This document shows, in pieces, positions 1 to 8,945 of a DNA stretch of 64,000 bases (position 1 is its first letter; the number at the start of each line of letters is the position of its first letter). The notes under the pieces were generated by a model, which had not been told where the DNA came from, ran no database searches, and saw nothing but the letters and a program-made list of their open reading frames with translations. The stretch covers positions 41,771 to 105,770 of the forward strand of contig JAUQWO010000057.1 in assembly GCA_030835135.1 (NCBI GenBank), in the 5' to 3' direction. Source of the DNA: Bacteroidota bacterium. Its GTDB lineage: Bacteria > Bacteroidota > Ignavibacteria > UBA10030 > UBA6906. The position numbers were made by a program, and so were the translations under genes.

Positions 1-398
1 CCCGCGAGTTCGTGTTCGTGTCGCAACCCGGCGATACCGAAGGGGCGATGCCCTCCGCATGGCAGGTGCTGTTCTTTCTGATGGAGCCCGTGCGGAAGGT
101 ACTGTTCGTCGGCCATCATGACGCGCTGCTCCTGGAGAAGTCGCAGGCAACGTTGCGTCTGTGCCTCGCGCTGGACCAGTTGTGGGTGCAGGATGTGTTC
201 CTGAAAATGAACCAGGCGATGGTGGAGTCCGACGAGGCGCGGGAGAAGGGTCTTGCGCAGCTCATGAAGATGCATGAAGAAGAGACCGGCGGGACGTCGT
301 CCGAGATGTGGGAGTTCTGGGAGGTGTTCAGCGTACTGTTGATGGAGCAGCGGCTCGGGCTGAGGGTGGAGGCGCTTGCGATACCGCCAACGGTGTAG
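1..398 (+). CDS. 3' end of an uncharacterised protein (truncated by window edge)
   Basis: The reading frame is open from the first bases and stops at 396-398, so this is the C-terminal part of a gene that starts outside the window. About 130 residues are visible. They are rich in Leu, Met and Glu and predicted mostly helical, with a hydrophobic stretch (VLFFLMEP) followed by an acidic helical tail. I recognise no family, and the first visible Met is probably internal. It is the only rightward gene before the leftward caspase gene, and the two converge across about 170 bases holding short GC-rich hairpins. Confidence 0.55.
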   Translation, partial: REFVFVSQPGDTEGAMPSAWQVLFFLMEPVRKVLFVGHHDALLLEKSQATLRLCLALDQLWVQDVFLKMNQAMVESDEAREKGLAQLMKMHEEETGGTSSEMWEFWEVFSVLLMEQRLGLRVEALAIPPTV

Positions 399-544
399 TC
401 GAACGACCGGAGCGCACCAAAGGGGAAGCGGGACCACGGCGGTCCGGTTCCCCCGGGTGCATTTCACACATTCACCAGAGCTGGCCGGGAATGCTCCCTG
501 TCGTGCAGGCGGTGGCGTCCGACGGGTGCCGCACCCCGGTACGA

Positions 545-558
545 GGGGGCGGTCCCCC
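545..558. terminator. GC hairpin between convergent genes
   Basis: A perfect 5-bp G/C stem (GGGGG, loop CGGT, CCCCC) lies just beyond the stop codon of the leftward caspase gene. A second small hairpin (GGACC-ACGGC-GGTCC) lies near 433-447. Neither has a clear T-run, so a role as a terminator is inferred mainly from position between convergent genes. It could also be a decayed copy of the GC palindromes seen elsewhere in the window. Confidence 0.3.
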
Positions 559-565
559 GTGAACC

Positions 566-1402
566 TCAGATCGTGAACGGCTTCTGCGCGTAGAATGCCG
601 TATCGACCGCGCCGGTCTTGTAAAGGTTCGGCGATTGATCCGGCGGCATGCGCCGCACGATGTCGCGGTGGAACCGTGTGTAGTCACCTCTGAACCGGCC
701 GTTGTTCCAGACCTTCAGCAGATTGCCGGTGAACAGGCCGTTGTACGTGCCGTCCGCGGAGGTCTGATTGTCCTGGCAGCCCGAGAAGAGCAACACCGAT
801 GCCTTCGGGTGCGGCGGCGCTTTCTTGTCCGCGAACGGACGAGCGATCTGCGTATAGAACTTCTTGTTCTCCCGGTACGTGCGCAGCGCCACCTCGGGCG
901 GCATGAACCGGTACTTCATCGGCGCACCGGTGGCGTCGCGCGGGTATTCGAACGGCGTGCCGCGCAGGAACGCTTCACGCGTCACCGTACCGCTGTGACA
1001 GCTGTCCGAGAACACCAGGATGCGCACCCCCGCCGCAAACTTCGCAAAGAGCGCGTCGAGCTCATCGTCGATCATCTCGCCATCGAAGAGGCACCAGGTC
1101 TCGTCCTGCGCATCCGACTCGTCGCCGTTCGTGTCGGGCACCTGTCCGCCGTGACCCGAATACGTGAGCAGAAAGATGTCCCCTTTCTTCAGCTTCGTGG
1201 CAGCGGAAGTGATACCCGCGATCACGCTCTTCCGCGTGGCCGCCTTCGTGAGAAGCATCGTGCCCTTGAAGCCCTGGCTGTCGGCGATCGCCATCATGTC
1301 GCGGGCGTCCGCTTCGCAGGCATTCAGCACGCCCGACCAGCCGGCGTAGTGTCCGGGGTCCACCGCATTGAGACCGATCGACAGCGCATATCCGCTCGCC
1401 AT
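566..1402 (-). CDS. Caspase-family (C14, metacaspase-like) cysteine protease
   Basis: The 278-residue protein has the caspase/metacaspase p20 layout: ALSIGLNAVDP at the N-terminus, the catalytic His in YSGHGGQ (His84) followed by an Asp/Glu-rich calcium-type loop, and the catalytic Cys in FSDSCHSG (Cys135). Family members cleave after basic or acidic residues and are often linked to stress or programmed death in bacteria. No signal peptide or extra sensor domain is present, so it should be a soluble stand-alone protease. I chose the ATG at 1402 because a strong ribosome-binding site (GGGAGG) precedes it. The frame upstream has no recognisable protein and runs through the operator-like palindromes. 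A four-helix membrane protein gene lies upstream in the same direction. Confidence 0.88.
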   Translation of the reverse strand: MASGYALSIGLNAVDPGHYAGWSGVLNACEADARDMMAIADSQGFKGTMLLTKAATRKSVIAGITSAATKLKKGDIFLLTYSGHGGQVPDTNGDESDAQDETWCLFDGEMIDDELDALFAKFAAGVRILVFSDSCHSGTVTREAFLRGTPFEYPRDATGAPMKYRFMPPEVALRTYRENKKFYTQIARPFADKKAPPHPKASVLLFSGCQDNQTSADGTYNGLFTGNLLKVWNNGRFRGDYTRFHRDIVRRMPPDQSPNLYKTGAVDTAFYAQKPFTI

Positions 1403-1524
1403 GATGTTCCCTCCCTTGAGTGATCGACGCATCTGCTGACTTCGTAATGTGTAGTGGCGGGGTGGCCCTTCTTCCTCTGCGAATGTTCCTGAGTGGCGTT
1501 CGAGAGGCGGGCTTCTCGCATTGT

Positions 1525-1562
1525 ACTCAATGCATTGAGTAAAATTACTCAAGACGTTGAGC
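1525..1562. promoter_or_regulatory. Two tandem palindromes, operator-like
   Basis: A perfect 16-bp palindrome ACTCAATGCATTGAGT (1525-1540) is followed by a near-copy ACTCAAGACGTTGAGC (1547-1562). Both have the form ACTCAA-N4-TTGAG(T/C). Their centres are 22 bp apart, about two helical turns, so two dimers would bind the same DNA face. They sit about 120 bases upstream of the caspase start codon and downstream of the membrane-protein gene, in an AT-rich pocket. This is typical of a repressor operator; which regulator binds is unknown. Confidence 0.6.
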
Positions 1563-1631
1563 AAAGCCGTACTCCCGGAAGTGTATGAACCCTCACATGC
1601 GCATCTTACCGCAAACGCCCGGTATGTCCGG

Positions 1632-2063
1632 TCAGGCCGTCGACCCACCATCCGGAATGATGATGCCCACCGCGAACGTGAACAACGGGAGCAGCACCGC
1701 GCCGTAGACCGCCTGGTACCAGGGCAGGAACGCGAACGGTCCGCCGAGAGCGAAGACCCACACCGCAAAGGCGATCGTGGCAATGGCAAGCTGCAGGGCC
1801 TTCGTCACGTGCGTGATGCGCCAGAGATAGACCGGCGTGAGCGCCAGGAGGATGCCGAAGGCGATCCAGAGGATCGTGGCATTGGGGCCGGCGGGATCGG
1901 CCGCAGTGATGACGCCCTGCACGGCGATATAGACCGTGACGACCTCAGCGGGGATGTATTTCAGGATGCGGGAGCCGTAGCCATCAGGAGAAGGGGCGGC
2001 TGTAGATCCGCGTGCACCGGCGCGTGCATCGATGTCGCGTTGCGTGAGGATGGTTCGTGGCAT
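1632..2063 (-). CDS. Small four-helix integral membrane protein, unknown function
   Basis: The 143-residue protein starts with a polar stretch (about residues 1-28, TQRDIDARAG) and then has four hydrophobic segments separated by short loops: VVTVYIAVQGVI, ILWIAFGILLALTPVYL, LAIATIAFAVWVFAL and AVYGAVLLPLFTFAVGIII. It is therefore an inner-membrane protein with a cytoplasmic N-terminus. A GGAG sequence precedes the ATG at 2063. No catalytic motif is visible. It lies just upstream of, and in the same direction as, the caspase gene, separated by the tandem palindromes. A functional link with the protease is possible but not shown. Confidence 0.65.
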   Translation of the reverse strand: MPRTILTQRDIDARAGARGSTAAPSPDGYGSRILKYIPAEVVTVYIAVQGVITAADPAGPNATILWIAFGILLALTPVYLWRITHVTKALQLAIATIAFAVWVFALGGPFAFLPWYQAVYGAVLLPLFTFAVGIIIPDGGSTA

Positions 2064-2225
2064 GCTGAACTCCGATTCATGTGAGATCAGTACACATCTT
2101 CAACCGCAGTTGCATCAGGTGCTCCCATACTCGGTGAGGCCGATGGGGCCGGATGCGATCCACGGGGGACCGTCGAGTTGCTACTGATACGTCGATGGGC
2201 CGGTCCCTGTTGCGGTGGGGTGGGG

Positions 2226-2247
2226 CTCCGGCGGTTCGGTGCCGGAG
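2226..2247. terminator. Perfect 7-bp hairpin in a 325-base gene-free gap
   Basis: The gap 2064-2388 holds no convincing gene. It contains CTCCGGC-GGTTCGGT-GCCGGAG, a perfect 7-bp stem about 140 bases past the stop of the secreted-protein gene transcribed leftward. There is no long T-run. It may contribute to termination or be a small repeat. Confidence 0.3.
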
Positions 2248-2388
2248 ATCGGCAGGCCGCGCTCAACCCCGGATGCACTCCCTTGATGCATGGTACGAAT
2301 TTCCGGGATTAACATGCGTACATTGTTGTTTCACTCGCCGTCTTCGGGAAGAATGGACATTTTGCTCAAACAGTCCACCGTCTCGACA

Positions 2389-5300
2389 TCATCTGAGAAC
2401 GATCATCTTCATCGTCTGATCGAACTTTCCGCCACGATCCGACTGCGCGACAGTACATCTATAGAAGTACACGCCGCTCGCAACACTGCCGCCCGCGTCG
2501 GTGTCCGCATGCCACAACACAGCGTGCGATCCGGCGGGCTGCACCCCGCGCACCAGATGCCGCACCGCACGTCCGAGCACATCATACACCGTGATCGTCA
2601 CTTCGCTCTGCGCCGGAAGCTCATACCGTATCGTCGTCACAGGATTGAACGGGTTCGGATAGTTCTGCAGCAACGCAAACCGCGAAGGTTTTTCCGCCTG
2701 CTGCACACCCACCACGACCGACGGATTGAACACCCAGGCGTCCTCTGACGATGGGAAATGATGCGCGATGATCATGAACTGGTCCGTCCCCGGCCACACA
2801 TCCCCTGCACTGCGGGCACAGGTCATCACCCACATGAGTGGCGTGGTGGCATTGTTGGACAAGTTCACGGCGAGCGCGGGATCCGGCGTGTCCGTGTACG
2901 GCGACCTGAAGATGAACGCCAGTTCACGCGCGCCACTATTGTCCGTTGTGGGAGGACCGGGCCAGTACCGACCGTCGAGACGCCCGATGTTCAGATTGTT
3001 CTCCAGGTGCCCGACGGCAAGCCGCGTCGGGGGATCCGTCTCCATGTCCCATGCCGAGAACGGAACGCTGAAATTGTAGTCCTGATACGGATAGCCGCTT
3101 GCCCAGTTGATGATCCACGGCGCGAATTCCGGCTTCGCGGGGGAGCTCGTTGGGCTAACGTCGCGCAGAAAGCGGTAGCCGCGCGACATGTTCGTGTCTG
3201 CAGGAACGGCCCGGGGATCCCACAAAGCATTGTTGTCCACCGCGGCGAGTTTGAGCAGCACGGTGTGGCAGTCCGCCACCGTGAGCATCGTCCCGATCCC
3301 CCCGAGGGTGACGTGCATCGCAGCTCCGATCGTGCCACGCTGCGGATCATGGGCATCAGGGAACAGAGCATTGCTGAATCCCTCCAACCCGATCCCCCGG
3401 AACCCGCCTACGGGCGAGAACCTGAGCGTCCCCTGCGGCACCGCCCACGATCTCATGCCGGGGCTCGTATCGATCGTTCCCCGGAGCACCTTGAAGCCAT
3501 CCACCACCGGACTCTCATGCCCGAGCGCGTCAGGCGGAGCATGGGCATCAACGAGCACCACTCCGGTCGTTGAGTCCTTCAGCGAGTAACTGCCGATCAC
3601 ATCGGCGCTGTCAACGGCACGGAGCACATACAGATGATCCTTCACGAGCGACGGGTCGGCGATCCGGATGACGAACGATCCTGATGCCTTCCCGCTGATC
3701 TGCCGGAGCGGTGAGGTGGACACCGGACCCGGCAACGGCCGCACGGGAAAGACGAGCGTATCCCGCCAGACGTTCGCACTGTCGTCCGTTACCACCACCG
3801 CCATGCGCATCGTCGAATCCTGATAACCGCTGGGTACATCGAACACGAAGTAGCTTCCCGGAACAGTGGCGTCGTACTGCGGCTCGAATCGTCCATGAGC
3901 GGGAAGCGCCGGAATGGTGTACTTCCCGCTCCCCGTGAACGGAGCCGATGTGGCAACCAGGTTCGGCATTGCCAGCGGTGCCTCGTTCCTCAGCGAAAAG
4001 ATGTAGCGCACGTTCTCGCCGGGGTTCGCGATGCCGTCGCTGTTGATATTATCGGAGGCGACGCCGAACGAAAGGACCGAGATCGGCACGGTGGTGATAT
4101 GGTCGAGGACGTTGCCCAGGGCGATGGCCTCACCACCGGGATACGTGAGCAGCGCCCCGGCCTTCATGCCTGTGTGCTGAACGGGCACCTGCGCCATCCC
4201 CGCCCAGATGCCATCACCCGCGGTGCCGTCATCGTGCAACCCATCATCCGCGAGGGCGACCGTAGCAACAGTCCAACCCGCAGCGGTCGTGAGTTCGATG
4301 GCTGCGGCAACGAGAGGCCCCTGGCGCGCATCGCAGTGGAATGTGACCGCTGCCTGTGCGGTATCGCGCGCCACGGTACCGGTCACCGCCGGCATGCGGC
4401 GCCCGAAGGAGAGGTTCCTGTGGAAGCTCTGCACCGTGCGGACATCAGACCGCAATGCCGTGATGCTCGCGAGGCGATCGGTCCCCTGCGACGCGAGGCA
4501 GGCAACGACCACCTGTTGCGTGTCGCCGTTGGCGAACGTGAACGGGCCGGTGCTCATGCACATGCGGCGGTCGCTCGGGACAAAAGGAGCCTGCCCGTCC
4601 ACCCACCCCGCGCCACCCGTGGTCGACCTCACGGGGTCGCCGCTGAAGCAGAACCTCGTGGTGTCCGAGGTGTTGATATCGAGGAACTGGCGTCCGGCGT
4701 GCACATCGGTGCCCTGCATCAGTCGATACCACTGGAGATCCCCTTTCGTCCCCCGCGCCGGGTCGTTGAACTGGTGGTAGCCGTCCACGAATACCACGAA
4801 GGAGCTCATCCGGAGGTTCCTGAAACCCGGACGCCTGGAGGAGAGGAATAGCGCGGTGTCCGTGGGAGCCCCAGGTGTCATCGGCCCCTGGATGAATGCA
4901 AATCCGGCCGCGGGCACAGCGACGCCGTAGGTCTCATCGGGTGCGCTGCCATTGTACACATAGCCAAGATCGAGGGTCGTATCGCACCCCACGTGGTCGT
5001 CCCCCGCATACCCGAGGTCAGGGTCGGACCATTGCGTGATGTACATGCTATCCACCGGCGCGCCGCTTTTGTTGATGAGCACTGTGCTGATGAAGATCGT
5101 ATTCCCGAGCGCGCCGTTGCGGCGGTAGCCCCAGATCGTGCGTTGCACTTCGAGGCCGATGGGCGGACAGCCGGCGAGGCGCTGGGTGAGACTGTCGTTC
5201 ATATCATTCGCACCGTACCAGAGCGTCTGGTCCGCACCGGGTTGGCCGGGGATGTCCAGCGCAGGGTCGTACATGCCGTTCTTATCCACATCCGTGAACG

Positions 5301-5895
5301 GGGCGCCTTCTGCTGCAGGCCAGGCGTTCCAATCCGCGATGTAGCGGTCGTAGATGCCGCGTGCGGAGAGCGGTTCGTAGCGGCTGATGTATGGGACCTC
5401 CTCGGCGTTGAGCATCACCTCGACTGCCGGAAACGGGGTGTCCGGACCGATATCCGGGCGGACGCTGTAGATGTGGTATTGTGGATCGGAGGGGTCTGCG
5501 GCAACCGGGCCCGTGGTCGGGGTTCCGTTCGTCAGCAGCGGCCCGGGTTGAAGGGCATGCCAGTAGACGGACCCGCCCACCTTTGCTGTGTCACGACCTT
5601 TATGGAAGCCGCCCCAGAGAAGGCCATCCTCGAAGATGATATGTTTGTCGGAGCCTTTGGGGAATTCGAACCCCTCGTTGCTCAGCGAGAACTTGTTGTA
5701 CGACCCGTCGCCATTGTTGCCGTAGTAGTTGAAGACATTGTTGATGAAGAACGGGCGGTACGAATCGTTGGTCAGCGAAGTGCGGGAAAGCCCTGCGTTT
5801 GGTTTGTCCGAGGAGAGGGCCGCTTCGTGGGGAGCGGAGAGCGTTACGAGCACGAGGATCGTGCGTACCGACAGACGGCGTATCGAGGTTCTCAT
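2389..5895 (-). CDS. Very large secreted protein with type IX secretion sorting domain
   Basis: This 1168-residue protein opens with a signal peptide (basic MRTSIRRLSVR, then TILVLVTLSAPHEA). It ends in a Por/T9SS sorting domain of about 85 residues containing FALLQNYPNPFNPVTTIRYELP-type sequence, VYDVLGRAV and GVYFYRC. The N-terminal 450 residues are aromatic- and Asp/Asn-rich and start with a NNVFNYYGNNGDGSYNK segment often seen in large secreted proteins of Ignavibacteria. A Ca-binding-like DDGLHDDGTAGDGIW repeat follows, then Ig-like beta sandwiches (IANPGENVRYIFSL). No enzyme motif was recognised, so the role is probably surface or adhesive. The ATG at 5895 is taken as start; a TTG lies one codon upstream. 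It is divergent from the glycoside hydrolase gene to its right. Confidence 0.85.
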   Translation of the reverse strand: MRTSIRRLSVRTILVLVTLSAPHEAALSSDKPNAGLSRTSLTNDSYRPFFINNVFNYYGNNGDGSYNKFSLSNEGFEFPKGSDKHIIFEDGLLWGGFHKGRDTAKVGGSVYWHALQPGPLLTNGTPTTGPVAADPSDPQYHIYSVRPDIGPDTPFPAVEVMLNAEEVPYISRYEPLSARGIYDRYIADWNAWPAAEGAPFTDVDKNGMYDPALDIPGQPGADQTLWYGANDMNDSLTQRLAGCPPIGLEVQRTIWGYRRNGALGNTIFISTVLINKSGAPVDSMYITQWSDPDLGYAGDDHVGCDTTLDLGYVYNGSAPDETYGVAVPAAGFAFIQGPMTPGAPTDTALFLSSRRPGFRNLRMSSFVVFVDGYHQFNDPARGTKGDLQWYRLMQGTDVHAGRQFLDINTSDTTRFCFSGDPVRSTTGGAGWVDGQAPFVPSDRRMCMSTGPFTFANGDTQQVVVACLASQGTDRLASITALRSDVRTVQSFHRNLSFGRRMPAVTGTVARDTAQAAVTFHCDARQGPLVAAAIELTTAAGWTVATVALADDGLHDDGTAGDGIWAGMAQVPVQHTGMKAGALLTYPGGEAIALGNVLDHITTVPISVLSFGVASDNINSDGIANPGENVRYIFSLRNEAPLAMPNLVATSAPFTGSGKYTIPALPAHGRFEPQYDATVPGSYFVFDVPSGYQDSTMRMAVVVTDDSANVWRDTLVFPVRPLPGPVSTSPLRQISGKASGSFVIRIADPSLVKDHLYVLRAVDSADVIGSYSLKDSTTGVVLVDAHAPPDALGHESPVVDGFKVLRGTIDTSPGMRSWAVPQGTLRFSPVGGFRGIGLEGFSNALFPDAHDPQRGTIGAAMHVTLGGIGTMLTVADCHTVLLKLAAVDNNALWDPRAVPADTNMSRGYRFLRDVSPTSSPAKPEFAPWIINWASGYPYQDYNFSVPFSAWDMETDPPTRLAVGHLENNLNIGRLDGRYWPGPPTTDNSGARELAFIFRSPYTDTPDPALAVNLSNNATTPLMWVMTCARSAGDVWPGTDQFMIIAHHFPSSEDAWVFNPSVVVGVQQAEKPSRFALLQNYPNPFNPVTTIRYELPAQSEVTITVYDVLGRAVRHLVRGVQPAGSHAVLWHADTDAGGSVASGVYFYRCTVAQSDRGGKFDQTMKMIVLR

Positions 5896-6163
5896 CAACG
5901 GAGGCCCCCCTCAACAACAAGCCCACAGCGTCCGGCGCGGATGGCCGGGAGAGAACACTGCGCGCAAGGTCAGAGCACATCAGAAGCACACCGGCGGCGC
6001 ATCTCCGGTGTGGCACCCATAAGATACTCAACGTATTGTTGCGGGTCAACCACGCCGGCGGGTGCACCCCTTCATGATTTCGGTGCGACCACGAATGGTG
6101 CAACTCACCTCCGGGAAGCGTACATTCAGTTTCACACGCCCACAGCCATCGGAACCTTCACCC

Positions 6164-7678
6164 ATGTCATCGGACCGCATCCTGAGATCCCCACGGACCG
6201 CAGCGATACTCTGCCTCCTGTTGTTCCTGCCGGGCGGCTTCGCCATCGGGCGGGACACCACCGCCATCGTCGTGCATGCGGACCGCGTGCGCACACCCGT
6301 CACCTACGGCATCGGGGCATCGTGGCACGCCGCCAGTGAAGACTCCATCGACATGGACACATCGTACACGTGGGCCCTCCGCACCATCAATGCACGCGGA
6401 AGCGCCTGGGGCGGCAACCCACCGCTTGCCGACACCGCGGCATGGCGCCAGATCGTGTGGCATGCGCGTTGGCTGGGGTTCACCTTCCTGCGGGTGGAGA
6501 TGGAAGCGCGGATGTACGAACCCGCGCGGAACGTCTTCGACTGGAACAACGAGGAGATGAGGGCGTTGTACCGGATCCTCGACCATGCCGAAGCCAGCGG
6601 GGTGAACGTCTTCCTGCAGCAGATGTGGAGCAACGTCGGGTGGAACGCCTATCCCGGCGTGCAGCCGTTGCTGAGCGCGCCGCGGAACGTGGATGATTTC
6701 GCGGAGGGGCTTGCCGCGCTCATGGAGCATCTCACGCGCGTGAAGGGGTACACCTGCATCCGGTGGTTGTGCATTACCAACGAGCCGCCGGGAGGGAGCT
6801 GGGGGTCGTGGTGGATGACCGGCGACAGTGCTGCGCCATACACGCCTGCGTTGCGGGCCGTGCGACGCGCACTCGATGCACGTGAGATCAGCGTGGCGCT
6901 CTCCGGTCCCGACTGGACCGACCTTCCCTTGTTCGACAGCACAAAGATCGACTTCGATCCCTACATCAGCGCGTACGACATTCATTCGTATCAGGGGATC
7001 GACAGTGCGAAGCAGCAGCGGCTCGGGGCGTGGGTACGCTGGGCCTCGGCGCACGGAAAGCCGATGATCCTGTCGGAGATCGGCGACATGTCGCTCGGCT
7101 GGCGCGACACCAATGCCGGTCCGAAGACCTTTGCGGCGGCGCTCTCCAATGCCGAATCCATCCTGCGCGGGCTGGATGCAGGGGTAAGCGCATTCAACCG
7201 GTGGAGCTTCACCAACCGGGGCGATCTGGACGGGCAATGGCAGCTCGTTCGCACGTGGGACATCCAGCAGAAGCGGTATCTGGACAACGTCGCCATCGAG
7301 CCGGCGGCGTACTACGGGTACGGCATCATCACGCGGTTCTGGATCCCGGGGGCATCCGTGCTCGTCACCGATGCGGTGGCGGACACGCTCATCCTTGCGC
7401 AGGCGTTGCTGGGCGCGGAGGGTGAGGTCACCATCTACATCGCGAACAAGGGGCGATCAGCCAGCGCAGTGAATGTGATGGTAAGCGGCGGCAGCAGTGA
7501 CAGGACGCTGTATCGGTATGTGGCTGCGGAAGAGACCGTCGATCGGCCGGACTATCGCATGGACCCTTCTCTGGTGATACAGAAGAGGGGTGAGCCGATC
7601 CGGGTGGTGCTGCCGGCGCGGAGCATCACCACCTTATCATCATTGAAGACGCCGCATGAAGCGCCGGCGCGGCGGTGA
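6164..7678 (+). CDS. Secreted glycoside hydrolase, GH-A clan (TIM barrel)
   Basis: The 504-residue protein has an N-terminal signal anchor (about residues 10-28) and a TIM-barrel hydrolase domain. The likely acid/base Glu207 lies in LCITNEPPGG, matching the Asn-Glu-Pro signature of clan GH-A. The likely nucleophile Glu305 lies in MILSEIGDMS at the end of a later strand. The order 'NEP ... SEIG' with an IHSYQG strand between resembles GH5, GH30 or GH39 families, and I cannot decide the family or substrate. A C-terminal beta domain (about 400-500) follows, as in GH30 enzymes. I chose the ATG at 6164 because it gives the signal peptide directly. Confidence 0.78.
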   Translation: MSSDRILRSPRTAAILCLLLFLPGGFAIGRDTTAIVVHADRVRTPVTYGIGASWHAASEDSIDMDTSYTWALRTINARGSAWGGNPPLADTAAWRQIVWHARWLGFTFLRVEMEARMYEPARNVFDWNNEEMRALYRILDHAEASGVNVFLQQMWSNVGWNAYPGVQPLLSAPRNVDDFAEGLAALMEHLTRVKGYTCIRWLCITNEPPGGSWGSWWMTGDSAAPYTPALRAVRRALDAREISVALSGPDWTDLPLFDSTKIDFDPYISAYDIHSYQGIDSAKQQRLGAWVRWASAHGKPMILSEIGDMSLGWRDTNAGPKTFAAALSNAESILRGLDAGVSAFNRWSFTNRGDLDGQWQLVRTWDIQQKRYLDNVAIEPAAYYGYGIITRFWIPGASVLVTDAVADTLILAQALLGAEGEVTIYIANKGRSASAVNVMVSGGSSDRTLYRYVAAEETVDRPDYRMDPSLVIQKRGEPIRVVLPARSITTLSSLKTPHEAPARR

Positions 7679-7712
7679 GGCCTCACCAGCACGGATCAAA
7701 TCGTCCACAATC

Positions 7713-8588
7713 TTAGTGCGAGGCCAGCAATTCTTCGACCTGCACGTCCAGTGCGCGTGCGAAGTTCTGAAGAAGGGCGACCTTTGGCAGATAGTCCCCT
7801 TTTTCGATCCGCAGGATGGACCACCGGGAGGATCCAACTTTCGCCGCCAGGGCCTCCTGGGTGATGCCGTGATGTTCTCGTGTGGCTCTGAGTTTCGCCC
7901 CGAATGACCTGGCGGTCAGCTTCCGTTCCCGAAGGGACGCAGCTTTGCGTTCCGGTGCTTTGCACACGGCAAATTCTCGCAGGACATCATGAGGGACAGG
8001 GATCTCCGCACCTCCACCGGCCGTGAGCGTGATGAATGTCCGCTCGCCGACGATCCGCAATGAGTCCCAATGGATGTCGTCTGCCTCGGCGATACGGCGC
8101 AGCGACCTGAATGGTACCACGGCACGGACGTTGTCGCCGAAGCGCACATGAAGCCCGTCGTCCGAGAACCGTGCGTTCACAATGATCTCTCCCGGCTTCC
8201 TCTCCGCCGTCCCGACGAGAAAGCGCAGCAGCCGGTCATGACCATTCCTCCCCTCAAAGACCCTCGCGCCGGAGAGGTCAAGCCATTCCCGGAGGAGGGC
8301 CTGCGACGTGGACCGTTGATCCATCCCTTCGGAGAGCAGGAAGATAGGGGCAGAATGCCTCGTGTGGTGAAGGAATCCCCGTAACCGCTCGGTCCGGGGT
8401 GCTCGTACCTGGTCGATCTTCACGATCCAGAGAGTGTTCGCGGCCTCGCGCAACAGCACGGGCAGCTGCTCCATCGCGGACCAGTCATGTGATCCTGTCC
8501 GGCGAAACACCGATCGGATGCTCTCCTTCAGCTCGGGCTCGAACCCTACGATCCTGACTCCGAACTCCTTGTAATCTCGCTTCTTCAT
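7713..8588 (-). CDS. Receiver-like / DUF2442-like / XRE helix-turn-helix fusion (putative antitoxin-type regulator)
   Basis: This 291-residue protein has three parts. Residues 1-130 look like a degenerate receiver fold: VRIVGFEPEL, then TLWIVKIDQV and SAPIFLLSEG strands, without the phospho-acceptor acid cluster. Residues 140-200 (VRFGDNVRAVVPFRSLRRI ... WDSLRIVGERTFITL ... IPVPHDVL) match my recollection of the small DUF2442 family. Residues 225-288 are a Cro/C1-type helix-turn-helix (LRATREHHGITQEALAAKVGSSRWSILRIEKGDYLP). The gene overlaps the upstream DUF4160 gene by 4 bases (ATGA). DUF4160 and DUF2442 genes are commonly paired and suspected to be toxin-antitoxin-like, so this is probably the DNA-binding autoregulator of the pair. 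The receiver-like part is the unusual element. Confidence 0.7.
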   Translation of the reverse strand: MKKRDYKEFGVRIVGFEPELKESIRSVFRRTGSHDWSAMEQLPVLLREAANTLWIVKIDQVRAPRTERLRGFLHHTRHSAPIFLLSEGMDQRSTSQALLREWLDLSGARVFEGRNGHDRLLRFLVGTAERKPGEIIVNARFSDDGLHVRFGDNVRAVVPFRSLRRIAEADDIHWDSLRIVGERTFITLTAGGGAEIPVPHDVLREFAVCKAPERKAASLRERKLTARSFGAKLRATREHHGITQEALAAKVGSSRWSILRIEKGDYLPKVALLQNFARALDVQVEELLASH

Positions 8589-8827
8589 TTACGATCGCTT
8601 TGTTCGTTCACTTCAGCCCAGACGGCAAGAGCATGGACACGGTGCCTGGATACCACACGCTCCAGCATCCGGGATTCCCGTTGCGAGACGGCATCCATGA
8701 CCCGAAGATCGAACAGTGACACCCGCGAGACTTTGCCGTCATAGTACACATGAACATGCGGTGGCGGATGTTCACCCCGCACATGCACGTAGATCACATA
8801 CTTGCCATCCGTCGCAATACGGGGCAT
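8585..8827 (-). CDS. DUF4160 family protein (partner of DUF2442)
   Basis: The 80-residue protein begins MPRIATDGKYVIYVHVRGEHPPPHVHVYYDGK, which carries the family hallmark of a GY/KYVI strand followed by HPPPHVHV. The C-terminal half is helical (ESRMLERVVSRHRVHALAVWAEV). Its length is usual for the family. It is the first gene of a two-gene operon; its stop overlaps the start of the DUF2442-XRE gene, implying translational coupling and a fixed stoichiometry. The biochemical activity of DUF4160 is not known to me. The family is often annotated as part of a type II toxin-antitoxin-like pair. Confidence 0.8.
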   Translation of the reverse strand: MPRIATDGKYVIYVHVRGEHPPPHVHVYYDGKVSRVSLFDLRVMDAVSQRESRMLERVVSRHRVHALAVWAEVNEQSDRK

Positions 8828-8945
8828 GACGCGGACTCTCCCAATGTAGCATAACTGCTACACACTGTCAAACGATGCCATACTGGAAGTACACACATCA
8901 CGCCCGTATTACGAAGGGTCTGTGGAAATACATGCGGAAAGCGGA

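Noticed and set aside
1403..1789. Upstream extension of the caspase gene
   Set aside because: The extra 129 residues are Arg/Ser-rich shadow running through the palindromes and antisense of nothing conserved; a strong ribosome-binding site supports ATG 1402.
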